Shown: positions 1 through 5,409, counted from the stretch's first letter. The stretch is 5,565 bases of DNA from Scatomorpha sp036653715 (GCA_036653715.1 JAVVTL010000092.1:1-5565), one strand, 5' to 3'. Numbers and translations are program-made. The notes: generated by a model from the letters alone, not told the origin.

Positions 1-2
1 TT

Positions 3-79
3 TGGTGGACGATATAGGACTTGAACCTATGACCCTCCGCACGTCAAGCGGATGCTCATACCAGCTGAGCTAATCGTCC
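3..79 (-). tRNA. tRNA-Val (anticodon GAC)
   Basis: The minus strand folds into a complete 77-nt cloverleaf. The acceptor stem GGACGAT pairs with ATCGTCC with no mismatch. The D-stem is GCTC/GAGC, the anticodon stem TCCGC/GCGGA with loop TTGACGT, the variable loop GGGTC, and the T-arm ATAGG-TTCAAGT-CCTAT. The discriminator is A and the CCA end is encoded (positions 3-5). The anticodon GAC reads the valine codons GUC and GUU. It lies 56 bp beyond the stop of the thioesterase gene on the same strand and has its own promoter in that gap (95-123). Confidence 0.97.
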
Positions 80-84
80 AAGGG

Positions 85-117
85 AGCAAGGGGTATTTTA
101 ACCTATACGCCCCTGCT
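85..117. repeat. Dyad spanning the tRNA-Val(GAC) promoter
   Basis: The arms AGCAAGGGG (85-93) and CCCCTGCT (110-117) are complementary over 8 bp with one bulged A, and are separated by 16 bp that hold the -10 box. The right arm abuts the -35 box. In RNA reading through from the thioesterase gene this could form a hairpin, but no U-run follows it, so it is a poor intrinsic terminator. It could equally be an operator or chance. Confidence 0.4.
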
Positions 118-123
118 TGTCAA
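95..123 (-). promoter_or_regulatory. Sigma-A promoter of tRNA-Val(GAC)
   Basis: On the minus strand a perfect TTGACA -35 box (118-123) is followed after 17 bp by TAAAAT (95-100), a 5/6 match to the -10 consensus. Transcription would start about 10-15 nt before the tRNA 5' end at position 79, a usual leader length for a tRNA. The -35 box begins only 12 bp past the thioesterase stop codon, so the promoter fills the gap between the protein operon and the tRNA. Confidence 0.8.
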
Positions 124-135
124 GCCCTATTGCGA

Positions 136-531
136 CTACTTTGCGGCTTTTTTTGAATTGCACTTCGCCATGAACTTTTCGGCGTCGATTATGAAGCGCT
201 CGTGGGTGCCCTCGCCGATGAGTCCGACCTCGTCAAAAGCCTTGACGGAAAAGAGGATACGGCGGCGCTCGACCTCGATTACTTCGCTCTCGGTGCGGAT
301 TTTCATGTTGAGCGGCGTGGCGGAGAGATGCGCGATATCGACGCGGGTGCCGACGCTGCTCTGTCCCGCCTCAAGGAAAGGCTCGAGCGAGGTTGCCGAA
401 GCGCCCTCCATCATGCCTATCATGACGGGGGTGGCGAGCACCTCCTGTGCGCCGGAGCCGAAGTGCGAGGCCGTCATGGTCGGGGTGACGGTCGCTTCCA
501 TTGAGCCTTTGAGACCGATTTTGATTTCCAT
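136..531 (-). CDS. FlK-like hot-dog acyl-CoA thioesterase
   Basis: This 131-residue protein matches the thioesterase family typified by fluoroacetyl-CoA thioesterase FlK, a cytoplasmic hot-dog fold enzyme that hydrolyses acyl-CoA thioesters. The core signature is visible: a central helix starting at ATPVMIGMMEGA (33-44), then the strand GTRVDIAHLSATP (61-73). Thr34, Glu42 and His68 have exactly the spacing of the FlK catalytic residues Thr42, Glu50 and His76 (8 and 26 residues apart). The length is typical of the family, and the C-terminus is a lysine-rich tail. The start is set by AAGGAG at 542-547, 10 nt upstream. It lies 22 bp after the hexokinase stop and is presumably cotranscribed. Fluoroacetate as substrate is not implied: most family members act on ordinary or unknown acyl-CoAs. 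The family is sure, the substrate unknown. Confidence 0.88.
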   Translation of the reverse strand: MEIKIGLKGSMEATVTPTMTASHFGSGAQEVLATPVMIGMMEGASATSLEPFLEAGQSSVGTRVDIAHLSATPLNMKIRTESEVIEVERRRILFSVKAFDEVGLIGEGTHERFIIDAEKFMAKCNSKKAAK

Positions 532-553
532 GTTATGTGTTCTCCTTAAAAAA

Positions 554-1834
554 TTATGAGTTTAGCAGGGCGGCGGCGGCGGAGCCAAGCAGTGTCGCCT
601 CGTCGGCGGTGCGGAAGACGGCGTGGCGGCAGAGCCGCGCGGCGGTAAATTCCGACATGTAGCGCTCAAGCTCCGGGCGGAAGACGCGGCTTTTTTTGAA
701 CATTGAGCCGTCCACGCGGATGCAGGCGGGTTTTGCGGCGCTGTGTCCGCTGTCCGTGAGTATGAGGATGGCGGAGAGATTGGCGCAGAGGCACCTTGCC
801 GCCCGCTCAAACATGGCGCGGCACAGCTCGGCGGCAAACGCGGCGTCGTTCACGTCGGCAAATAGGGACATATCCCCGCCTAAGGCGAGCGCGTCCGCCT
901 CCGGCGTGGCGAGGGCGGAGAGTGAGAGCGCGGAGCCTGCGCCTTCGGCGGAAAAAAGCCCTTCCTCGGCAGCTTCGCGGAGCGCGAGGCGGCAGAGCTC
1001 GCCGACATATGCGCCCGAGGTCATTTTCTCGTGGCGATAGGTGTCGGGGTCAAGGGTGGCGGCGTCCAAAAGCGCGTCAAAGTCGCCGCGCGGCAGCAGG
1101 GAAAAGGCGCCGGACTCCAAATTGACCAGCATGTTGCCGGAGAACGCGCCGTGCGGCTTGCGGATTGCCGAGTTCGGCAGATTGCAGCAGGTGTTGGTGC
1201 CCGTGCCGGAGATGAGGCCGATAAGCCCGTCAAACTCCCCCTCGCGGGAGGCACCGACGCCGGAGAGCAGCACGGCAGGCGTGTCGTTAAGCAGGACGAT
1301 GTTTTTCCTGCCGACGCCGAGGGCTGTGAGCCGCGCCTGCAGGTCGGCGCAGAGCAGGCGGTTTTCGAAGCCGTCTATTATGACCTGCTTTGTGAGCTTG
1401 ATTATCCTGCCGTCGCGCTCGGGCGTCTCCTCCGTGGGATAGGAAAAGCAGAAGCCGACGGTGTCCGTTCGGTCAAGAAGCGGCAGCAGGCGAGCGGCGG
1501 TAAAGTCAATAAATTCGTCCCAGGTGACGGGCGAGAGCGCGCCCGGCATGGAGGTGACGGAAAGTGACTCGACCTCGGGGCCGTGCTCCGTGAAGGAGAC
1601 GAGCGCGGTGCGGAAATTCGTGCCGCCCGCGTCGATGACGGCGGCGGGTCTGCCGAGCGGGAGCGCCCCGTCGGCGGTGAGATAGGAGGGAATCATCTTG
1701 AGCGAGCTTTTCCCGCCGGAAAGGCCCAGCTCCATCTCGGAGAGAAAGGCGGCGGTGACGTCGGAGAGGTTAACGCTCTCCGGCTCCGTGCCGTGGCGTG
1801 ACAGGAATATGCGCGCTTTGCCTGAATAGTCCAT
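554..1834 (-). CDS. Eukaryote-type hexokinase
   Basis: A 426-residue sugar kinase of the hexokinase family usual in eukaryotes, which transfers phosphate from ATP to C6 of glucose or related hexoses at the head of glycolysis. Motifs appear in order: phosphate-1 DAGGTNFR (68-75); sugar-binding VGFCFSYP (126-133) with Ser131; Thr148-Lys149; Asn183 and the catalytic base Asp184 in LNDT; phosphate-2 SGTGTN (209-214); Glu240 in NLESGAF; Glu269 in EKMTSGAYVGEL; adenosine site VDGSMFKK (374-381). These match human glucokinase Ser151, Thr168, Lys169, Asn204, Asp205, Asn231, Glu256 and Glu290. It is somewhat shorter than eukaryotic 50-kDa enzymes. The reading frame stays open upstream to 2038, but that stretch is proline-rich antisense-frame text over the SPFH gene. 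The start at MDYSGKA is supported by GGAGA at 1841-1845, 6 nt upstream. It follows SPFH after 52 bp that contain a strong hairpin. Confidence 0.93.
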   Translation of the reverse strand: MDYSGKARIFLSRHGTEPESVNLSDVTAAFLSEMELGLSGGKSSLKMIPSYLTADGALPLGRPAAVIDAGGTNFRTALVSFTEHGPEVESLSVTSMPGALSPVTWDEFIDFTAARLLPLLDRTDTVGFCFSYPTEETPERDGRIIKLTKQVIIDGFENRLLCADLQARLTALGVGRKNIVLLNDTPAVLLSGVGASREGEFDGLIGLISGTGTNTCCNLPNSAIRKPHGAFSGNMLVNLESGAFSLLPRGDFDALLDAATLDPDTYRHEKMTSGAYVGELCRLALREAAEEGLFSAEGAGSALSLSALATPEADALALGGDMSLFADVNDAAFAAELCRAMFERAARCLCANLSAILILTDSGHSAAKPACIRVDGSMFKKSRVFRPELERYMSEFTAARLCRHAVFRTADEATLLGSAAAALLNS

Positions 1835-1840
1835 ATGTCT

Positions 1841-1845
1841 TCTCC
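1841..1845 (-). promoter_or_regulatory. Ribosome binding site fixing the hexokinase start
   Basis: On the minus strand TTTGGAGA lies 6 nt before the ATG at 1834. No comparable site precedes the far-upstream ATG at 2038, which lies inside the SPFH gene. The 68-codon upstream extension is therefore rejected. Confidence 0.75.
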
Positions 1846-1852
1846 AAAGAAC

Positions 1853-1875
1853 GGCCGGCGACAATGCCGCCGGCC
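1853..1875 (-). terminator. GC hairpin between SPFH and hexokinase genes (attenuator or processing stem)
   Basis: GGCCGGCG and CGCCGGCC form a perfect 8-bp all-GC stem around a 7-nt loop. On the minus strand it begins 11 nt after the SPFH stop codon, and the tail is GTTCTTTGGAG, which is only weakly U-rich and runs into the hexokinase ribosome binding site. It is thus at best a leaky terminator. It could instead protect the 3' end of the NfeD-SPFH message or tune hexokinase translation. The stem is certain, the role inferred. Confidence 0.55.
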
Positions 1876-1886
1876 ATATGTTATTT

Positions 1887-2825
1887 TTATTGTTTGCCGC
1901 TGTTTTCGGAAGGCTCCTCTGCGGAGGGCTTGTCGGTGTTGCGCATAAGCTCGAACATGCTGGTGGCAAGGCCGGCGATGCCCTGTATTTCGGAGGGGAT
2001 GATGATTTTTGTGGCTCTGCCGTTGGCGGCGGCGGCAAATGCCTCGAGCGCCTTGATTTTTATGACGGCGTCGGAGGGGTTTGCCTCGTTTATGAGACGG
2101 ATGCCCTCTGCCGTGGCCTTTTGGACGGAGAGGATTGCCTGCGCCTGACCCTCGGCCTCAAGAATTTGCTGCTGCTTTCTTGCGTCGGCGCGGAGGACGG
2201 CGGATTCGTTTTCGCCCTCGGCGGTGAGGATGGCGGAGCGCTTCTCGCCCTCGGCGCGGAGGATGGACTCGCGGCGCTCGCGCTCGGCCTTCATCTGCTT
2301 CTCCATGGCGTTTTGGATTTCCTTGGGGGGCAGGATGTTTTTGAGCTCGACGCGGTTTACCTTGATGCCCCAGGGGTCGGTTGCCTCGTCAAGGATGGCG
2401 CGCATTTTGGTGTTGATTACGTCGCGGCTGGTGAGGCACTGGTCAAGCTCAAGGTCGCCGATGATGTTTCGCAGGGTGGTCGCGGAGAGGTTTTCGATGG
2501 CGACCAAAGGCTGCTCGATGCCGTAGGCGTAGAGCTTGGGGTCGGTTATCTGAAAATAGATGACGGTGTCGATTTGCATGGTGACGTTATCCTTGGTGAT
2601 GACGGGCTGGGGAGGGAAGTCCGCGACCTGTTCCTTGAGGGTGACAATCTTGGCGATTCTCTCGATAAAGGGGATTTTGAAGTGCAGTCCGACATTCCAT
2701 GTGGCGCTGTAGGCACCGAGGCGCTCGACGACATAGGCTCTCGCCTGCTGGACGATGCGGATGTTTTTGATGAGGATGGCGATGACCAGCAGGACGACAA
2801 GTGCGAGGATGATTTTTTCTATCAT
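1887..2825 (-). CDS. SPFH/band 7 (stomatin-like) membrane protein
   Basis: A 312-residue SPFH-domain protein of the stomatin/prohibitin/QmcA type. One N-terminal hydrophobic segment (about residues 4-20) anchors it. The band 7 domain follows (about 21-180), with the conserved RLGAYSATWNVGLHFKIPF region (35-53), TKDNVTMQIDTVIYFQI (78-94) and GIKVNRVELKNILPP (153-167). Residues about 173-240 are a charged coiled coil with repeated AEGE/AEGQ units, and the tail is short, polar and acidic. Such proteins form large oligomers that organise membrane microdomains or regulate membrane proteases; no enzymatic activity is known. The start is supported by AAGGAG at 2834-2839, 8 nt upstream. The NfeD gene lies 16 bp upstream, the classic partner arrangement. 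The family is certain; its client here is unknown. Confidence 0.95.
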   Translation of the reverse strand: MIEKIILALVVLLVIAILIKNIRIVQQARAYVVERLGAYSATWNVGLHFKIPFIERIAKIVTLKEQVADFPPQPVITKDNVTMQIDTVIYFQITDPKLYAYGIEQPLVAIENLSATTLRNIIGDLELDQCLTSRDVINTKMRAILDEATDPWGIKVNRVELKNILPPKEIQNAMEKQMKAERERRESILRAEGEKRSAILTAEGENESAVLRADARKQQQILEAEGQAQAILSVQKATAEGIRLINEANPSDAVIKIKALEAFAAAANGRATKIIIPSEIQGIAGLATSMFELMRNTDKPSAEEPSENSGKQ

Positions 2826-2841
2826 GTTGCAGACTCCTTAA

Positions 2842-3318
2842 TTATAAAATTTGTTCGGAGGCTTCGTCCTCGGGAATTTCGCGGACAAAGAGCTTTACGC
2901 CCTCGATGCGGCAGGCTCTCACGAGAGCGCCGGCGGCGATGGGGACGCCTGTCTCGGAGCGGGCGGTCCAAACCTTGCCGCCGACGGCGACGGCGCCGCA
3001 GCCGGAGAGGTTGTCAACGGCCTCGGTGATAAGTCCGTCCTTGCCGATGACCATATCGGCGTTGGTGGGCTGAATTTTGACGTTCACATATTTTTTGACA
3101 AGCGGGCGCGTCAAAATCAGGGTGACGATTGAGATGACAAAAAACCACACTATCTGAAGCCAAATCGGTGCGTTGAAAAGTGCGGCTATGAGCGCCGCCA
3201 GCGAGCCGATGGCAAACCAAATTGTGGCAAGTCCGGCGGTTGCGGCCTCGATAATGAGAAAGACGACGATTGCGCATATCCAAAATATCGTCATGTTTGC
3301 GGCGATGAGCAGAAGCAT
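2842..3318 (-). CDS. NfeD-like membrane protein (short, YbbJ-type)
   Basis: A 158-residue protein with hydrophobic segments at about 10-25, 28-49 and 52-70, then a soluble OB-fold domain (about 88-146) carrying the family pattern IGKDGLI...GAVAVGGKVWTARS...GALVRACRIEGVKLFV. This is the short NfeD form lacking the ClpP-like protease domain. Family members pair with SPFH proteins in the membrane and are thought to modulate their assembly. ATG at 3318 is chosen because AAGGGGG (3326-3332) lies 7 nt before it; an internal ATG at codon 9 would give the more common N-terminus (MTIFW) but has no good ribosome binding site. It is the first gene of the minus-strand operon, just after a promoter, and ends 16 bp before the SPFH gene. 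Confidence 0.92.
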   Translation of the reverse strand: MLLLIAANMTIFWICAIVVFLIIEAATAGLATIWFAIGSLAALIAALFNAPIWLQIVWFFVISIVTLILTRPLVKKYVNVKIQPTNADMVIGKDGLITEAVDNLSGCGAVAVGGKVWTARSETGVPIAAGALVRACRIEGVKLFVREIPEDEASEQIL

Positions 3319-3343
3319 TCACAGACCCCCTTTTAGTATGCTC

Positions 3344-3372
3344 ATTCTATAACAGTTTGTACTCCGTGACAA
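3344..3372 (-). promoter_or_regulatory. Sigma-A promoter of the NfeD-SPFH-hexokinase-thioesterase operon
   Basis: On the minus strand TTGTCA (3367-3372, 5/6 to consensus) is followed after exactly 17 bp by TAGAAT (3344-3349, 5/6). Transcription would begin near 3337, giving a short leader that carries the ribosome binding site at 3326-3332. No other promoter of this quality was seen within the operon. Confidence 0.75.
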
Positions 3373-3410
3373 TAGCAATGTTGGCAAATTGGACATAATC
3401 AACTAAAACG

Positions 3411-3430
3411 CAAAAGGGTGTTTACTTTTG
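3411..3430. promoter_or_regulatory. Operator-like dyad over the yerC-type promoter
   Basis: CAAAAG (3411-3416) and CTTTTG (3425-3430) form a perfect 6-8-6 inverted repeat whose right arm overlaps the -35 box of the plus-strand promoter. The position suits a repressor. The adjacent first gene encodes a TrpR-like protein, so autoregulation is conceivable but unproven; a 6-bp dyad in AT-rich DNA can arise by chance. Confidence 0.35.
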
Positions 3431-3449
3431 TGATTTAACGTTATAAAAT
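3421..3449 (+). promoter_or_regulatory. Probable promoter of the yerC-methyltransferase-hslO operon
   Basis: TTTACT (3421-3426, 4/6) is followed after 17 bp by TAAAAT (3444-3449, 5/6). An overlapping TATAAA at 3442-3447 would give a 15-bp spacer. The start would fall near 3456, leaving a leader of about 33 nt before the ATG at 3489. It is back to back with the minus-strand promoter, with 48 bp between the two -35 boxes. Confidence 0.6.
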
Positions 3450-3476
3450 GCGAATAGAACTATGGCTATTGCAATC

Positions 3477-3482
3477 AGGAGG
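3477..3482 (+). promoter_or_regulatory. Ribosome binding site fixing the yerC-type start
   Basis: A full AGGAGG lies 6 nt before the ATG at 3489. An in-frame ATG at 3462 would place this site inside the coding sequence, so the downstream start is preferred. Confidence 0.85.
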
Positions 3483-3488
3483 TGCGAA

Positions 3489-3788
3489 ATGAACAAGCAA
3501 CACAAAAAACCGCGCAACGACGATATGTACAAGGCCATCCTTACGCTCAAAACGCTTGACGAATGCAAGAGCTTTTTTGATGACCTCTGCACAGTGACCG
3601 AGCTTCAGGCGATGGAGCAGCGCTTTCAGGTCGCCGTGTATCTTGAGGGCGGCATGATATACAGCGAAATCCTCGAAAAAACCGGTGCCTCGAGCGCCAC
3701 AATATCCCGCGTGAACCGCAGTCTCCAATACGGGGCGGACGGCTATGCCACCGCTTTCAGGCGGCTTGAGGGGGCCACCGAAAAATGA
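3489..3788 (+). CDS. YerC/YecD-family TrpR-like DNA-binding protein
   Basis: A 99-residue, all-helical protein of the YerC/YecD branch of the TrpR superfamily. The N-terminal part (about 11-50), with DMYKAILTLKTLDECKSFF and TELQAMEQRFQVAVYL, matches the family's dimerising helices. Residues about 56-80 (MIYSEILEKTGASSATISRVNRSL) form the helix-turn-helix that would bind DNA. Length and layout are typical. E. coli TrpR binds tryptophan, but YerC-type proteins are poorly characterised and no ligand can be inferred. The start follows a perfect AGGAGG. Its stop overlaps the methyltransferase start by 4 bp (ATGA), implying translational coupling. It opens the plus-strand operon beside a promoter with an operator-like dyad. 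Confidence 0.92.
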   Translation: MNKQHKKPRNDDMYKAILTLKTLDECKSFFDDLCTVTELQAMEQRFQVAVYLEGGMIYSEILEKTGASSATISRVNRSLQYGADGYATAFRRLEGATEK

Positions 3789-4522
3789 GCGCTTACGGCC
3801 CTCTCGCCTTTTGGTACGACGACCTCACGAGGGACGTTCCCTACGGCGCCTTCGCGGACTTCTACGAAAAAATATTTGCGGCGGACGGCGGGGAACACAA
3901 AACCCTGCTCGACCTCTGCTGCGGCACGGGTACCCTCACCTGCGAGCTTGCCTCGCGCGGGTACGAGCTTATAGCCGTTGACGCCTCGCCGGACATGCTT
4001 GCCGCCGCAAGAGAAAAGGCAGAGACGCTGCCGGAAAACGCCGTCGCGCCGCTGCTCATATGCCAGCAGGCGGCGGAGCTTGACCTCTACGGCACGGTAG
4101 ACGCCGCCTATTCCTCGCTCGATTCCGTGAGCTATCTGCCGCCCTCCGACTTGCCGGAGGTTTTTCGGCGGCTTAGGCTCTTTGTCCGCCCCGGCGGCCT
4201 GCTAATCTTCGACATACGCACGCCTGCGTTTCTGCGCGGCATGGACGGCGAGCTTTGCGTGGACGAGACGCCCTCCGTGCTCTGTCTGTGGCGCGGGCGC
4301 TTTGACGCCAAGCTAAAGGCGCTGCGCTACGGCATGGATATTTTCGAGCGCGAGGGCGCACTCTGGCGGCGCTCCGGCGAGGAGCACATCGAATACGCCC
4401 ATGAGCCGCAGCAGCTCTGTGAGCTTTTGGCAAGCTCGGGCTTTCCCGCTGCCGTACTGCGGGAGGACGGGCCGGGCGGCGAAGGGCGCCTCTTTATAAT
4501 CGCAAAAAGGGAAGATGCATAA
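3785..4522 (+). CDS. Class I SAM-dependent methyltransferase
   Basis: A 245-residue cytoplasmic Rossmann-fold methyltransferase. Motif I, LLDLCCGTGTLT (41-52), is the glycine-rich SAM loop. Asp66 in AVDASPDML (64-72) is the acidic residue expected to hold the ribose hydroxyls. AAYSSLDSVSYL (107-118) corresponds to motif IV and VRPGGLLIFDIRTP (134-147) to the post-motif strand. The C-terminal half (about 150-235) is a variable substrate-binding region, closing with the strand LFIIAKRE. The N-terminal YGPLAFWYDDLT resembles the YqeM-like family found in Gram-positive bacteria. The substrate, whether small molecule, RNA or protein, is unknown. Its ATG overlaps the upstream stop, with GAGGGGG at 3768-3774 as ribosome binding site. 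It ends 1 bp before the preferred hslO start. Confidence 0.9.
   Translation: MSAYGPLAFWYDDLTRDVPYGAFADFYEKIFAADGGEHKTLLDLCCGTGTLTCELASRGYELIAVDASPDMLAAAREKAETLPENAVAPLLICQQAAELDLYGTVDAAYSSLDSVSYLPPSDLPEVFRRLRLFVRPGGLLIFDIRTPAFLRGMDGELCVDETPSVLCLWRGRFDAKLKALRYGMDIFEREGALWRRSGEEHIEYAHEPQQLCELLASSGFPAAVLREDGPGGEGRLFIIAKREDA
4506..4513 (+). promoter_or_regulatory. Ribosome binding site deciding the hslO start
   Basis: AAAGGGAA sits inside the last codons of the methyltransferase gene. It is too close (about 2 nt) to the in-frame ATG at 4515 but suitably spaced for the ATG at 4524, which also gives the usual Hsp33 N-terminus MDEIIRA. Confidence 0.6.
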
Positions 4523-4523
4523 A

Positions 4524-5393
4524 ATGGATGAAATTATCAGAGCCGTCACGTCGGACGGCTTCGTCAAAATATCTGCCGTGACCGCGCGGGAAACAGTCCA
4601 GCGCGCCCGGGAAATACACAATACCGCGCCCACCTCTACGGCGGCGCTCGGGCGCACGCTCTGCGCGGCCTCCCTGCTCGGCGAGCTTATGAAGGAAGAC
4701 GACGCAAGCCTGACCGTCCGCATAAACGGCGGAGGGCCTATAGGCAGCGTCATCGCCGTCTCCGATTCCTCGGGCAACGTGCGCGGCTACGCGGCAAATC
4801 CGGCGACAGACCTGCCCCTTCGCGCGGACGGGAAGCTCGACGTGGGCGGAGCCGTCGGCAAAATCGGAATGCTCACCGTGAGCCGCGACATCGGCCTGAA
4901 GGAACCGTATATCGGCTCAACAGAGCTTGTCTCGGGCGAGATTGCCGAGGATTTGGCGCGATATATGGCGGAGAGCGAGCAAATTCCCGCGGCCTGCGGC
5001 CTCGGCGTCCTTGTGGACAGGGACACCTCCGTAAAAGCGGCGGGCGGCTTCATAGTCCAGCTCATGCCCGGCGCTCCCGAGGAGCTTATAGACAAGCTTG
5101 AAGAAAATATTTTTCTCATGGACCAGCTCACCACGGTTTTGGATGAGGACGGCATCGACACCGTCGTGCTCCAGGTTCTGAAGGGCATGGAGCCTCAGAT
5201 TGTCGCGCGCACGCCGATAACCTACCGCTGTACATGCAGCAGGGACAAGGTTTTGGCGGCAATCGCCGGCTGCGGCGAGGCCCAGCTTCGCGACATGCGG
5301 GACGCCGGAGAGGACGTCGAGGCGAGCTGCCAGTTCTGCGATAAGCTATATTATTTCACCCCCGAGGAAATCAATAAGCTGATATTATCCTAA
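4524..5393 (+). CDS. hslO: Hsp33 redox-regulated holdase chaperone
   Basis: A 289-residue Hsp33, a cytoplasmic chaperone switched on by oxidative unfolding that holds aggregating proteins. The N-terminal domain shows family landmarks: RAREIHNTAPTSTAALGRTL, SLTVRINGGGPIG, GNVRGYAANP and LTVSRDIGLKEPYIG. The C-terminal zinc switch is complete: Cys236 and Cys238 as CxC, then after 30 residues Cys269 and Cys272 as CxxC, followed by KLYYFTPEEI. Intact zinc ligands and normal length indicate a functional protein. An alternative ATG at 4515 would add three residues (MHK) and overlap the methyltransferase by 8 bp, but its ribosome binding site spacing is poor. It is the last protein gene of the plus operon; the tRNA-Val(TAC) promoter starts 16 bp past its stop. 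Confidence 0.97.
   Translation: MDEIIRAVTSDGFVKISAVTARETVQRAREIHNTAPTSTAALGRTLCAASLLGELMKEDDASLTVRINGGGPIGSVIAVSDSSGNVRGYAANPATDLPLRADGKLDVGGAVGKIGMLTVSRDIGLKEPYIGSTELVSGEIAEDLARYMAESEQIPAACGLGVLVDRDTSVKAAGGFIVQLMPGAPEELIDKLEENIFLMDQLTTVLDEDGIDTVVLQVLKGMEPQIVARTPITYRCTCSRDKVLAAIAGCGEAQLRDMRDAGEDVEASCQFCDKLYYFTPEEINKLILS
4541..4560 (+). repeat. Hairpin in the first codons of hslO
   Basis: AGCCGTC (4541-4547) and GACGGCT (4554-4560) form a perfect 7-bp stem with a 6-nt loop, starting 17 nt after the A of the start codon, so within the initiating ribosome footprint. It encodes Ala-Val-Thr-Ser-Asp-Gly. A role in translation control is possible but not shown, and GC-rich coding DNA often contains such stems. 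Confidence 0.35.
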
Positions 5394-5409
5394 AAATAGA
5401 AAAAGCGAC

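Noticed and set aside
1031..1567. Several plus-strand open frames antisense to the hexokinase
   Set aside because: They are Arg/Gly/Ala-rich shadow frames of a GC-rich gene whose protein is recognisable over its whole length.
1835..2038. 68-codon N-terminal extension of the hexokinase
   Set aside because: It overlaps the end of the SPFH gene, is Pro/Ser-rich, and homologous motifs begin after MDYSGKA, which has its own ribosome binding site.
2180..2300. Repetitive GAGGATGGCGGAG-like DNA
   Set aside because: It encodes the AEGE/AEGQ heptad-like repeats of the SPFH coiled coil, so it is protein repetition and not a DNA repeat element.
1878..3029. Long 383-codon open frame on the plus strand antisense to the SPFH and NfeD genes
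   Set aside because: It is a mirror frame of two clear genes. Its product is low-complexity (Gly/Asp/Leu-rich, then Arg-rich) with no recognisable domain, and no ribosome binding site sets its start.
3462..3488. Upstream ATG adding MAIAIRRCE to the YerC-like protein
   Set aside because: It would swallow the perfect AGGAGG site that serves the ATG at 3489, and the shorter protein has the normal family length.
4515..4523. Upstream ATG adding MHK to Hsp33
   Set aside because: The ribosome binding site is only about 2 nt away and MDEIIRA is the usual family start. It remains possible and changes only three residues.
4173..5188. Minus-strand open frames across the methyltransferase and hslO genes
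   Set aside because: They lie opposite two well-recognised genes, are low-complexity (Arg/Ala/Ser/Pro-rich) and lack initiation signals.
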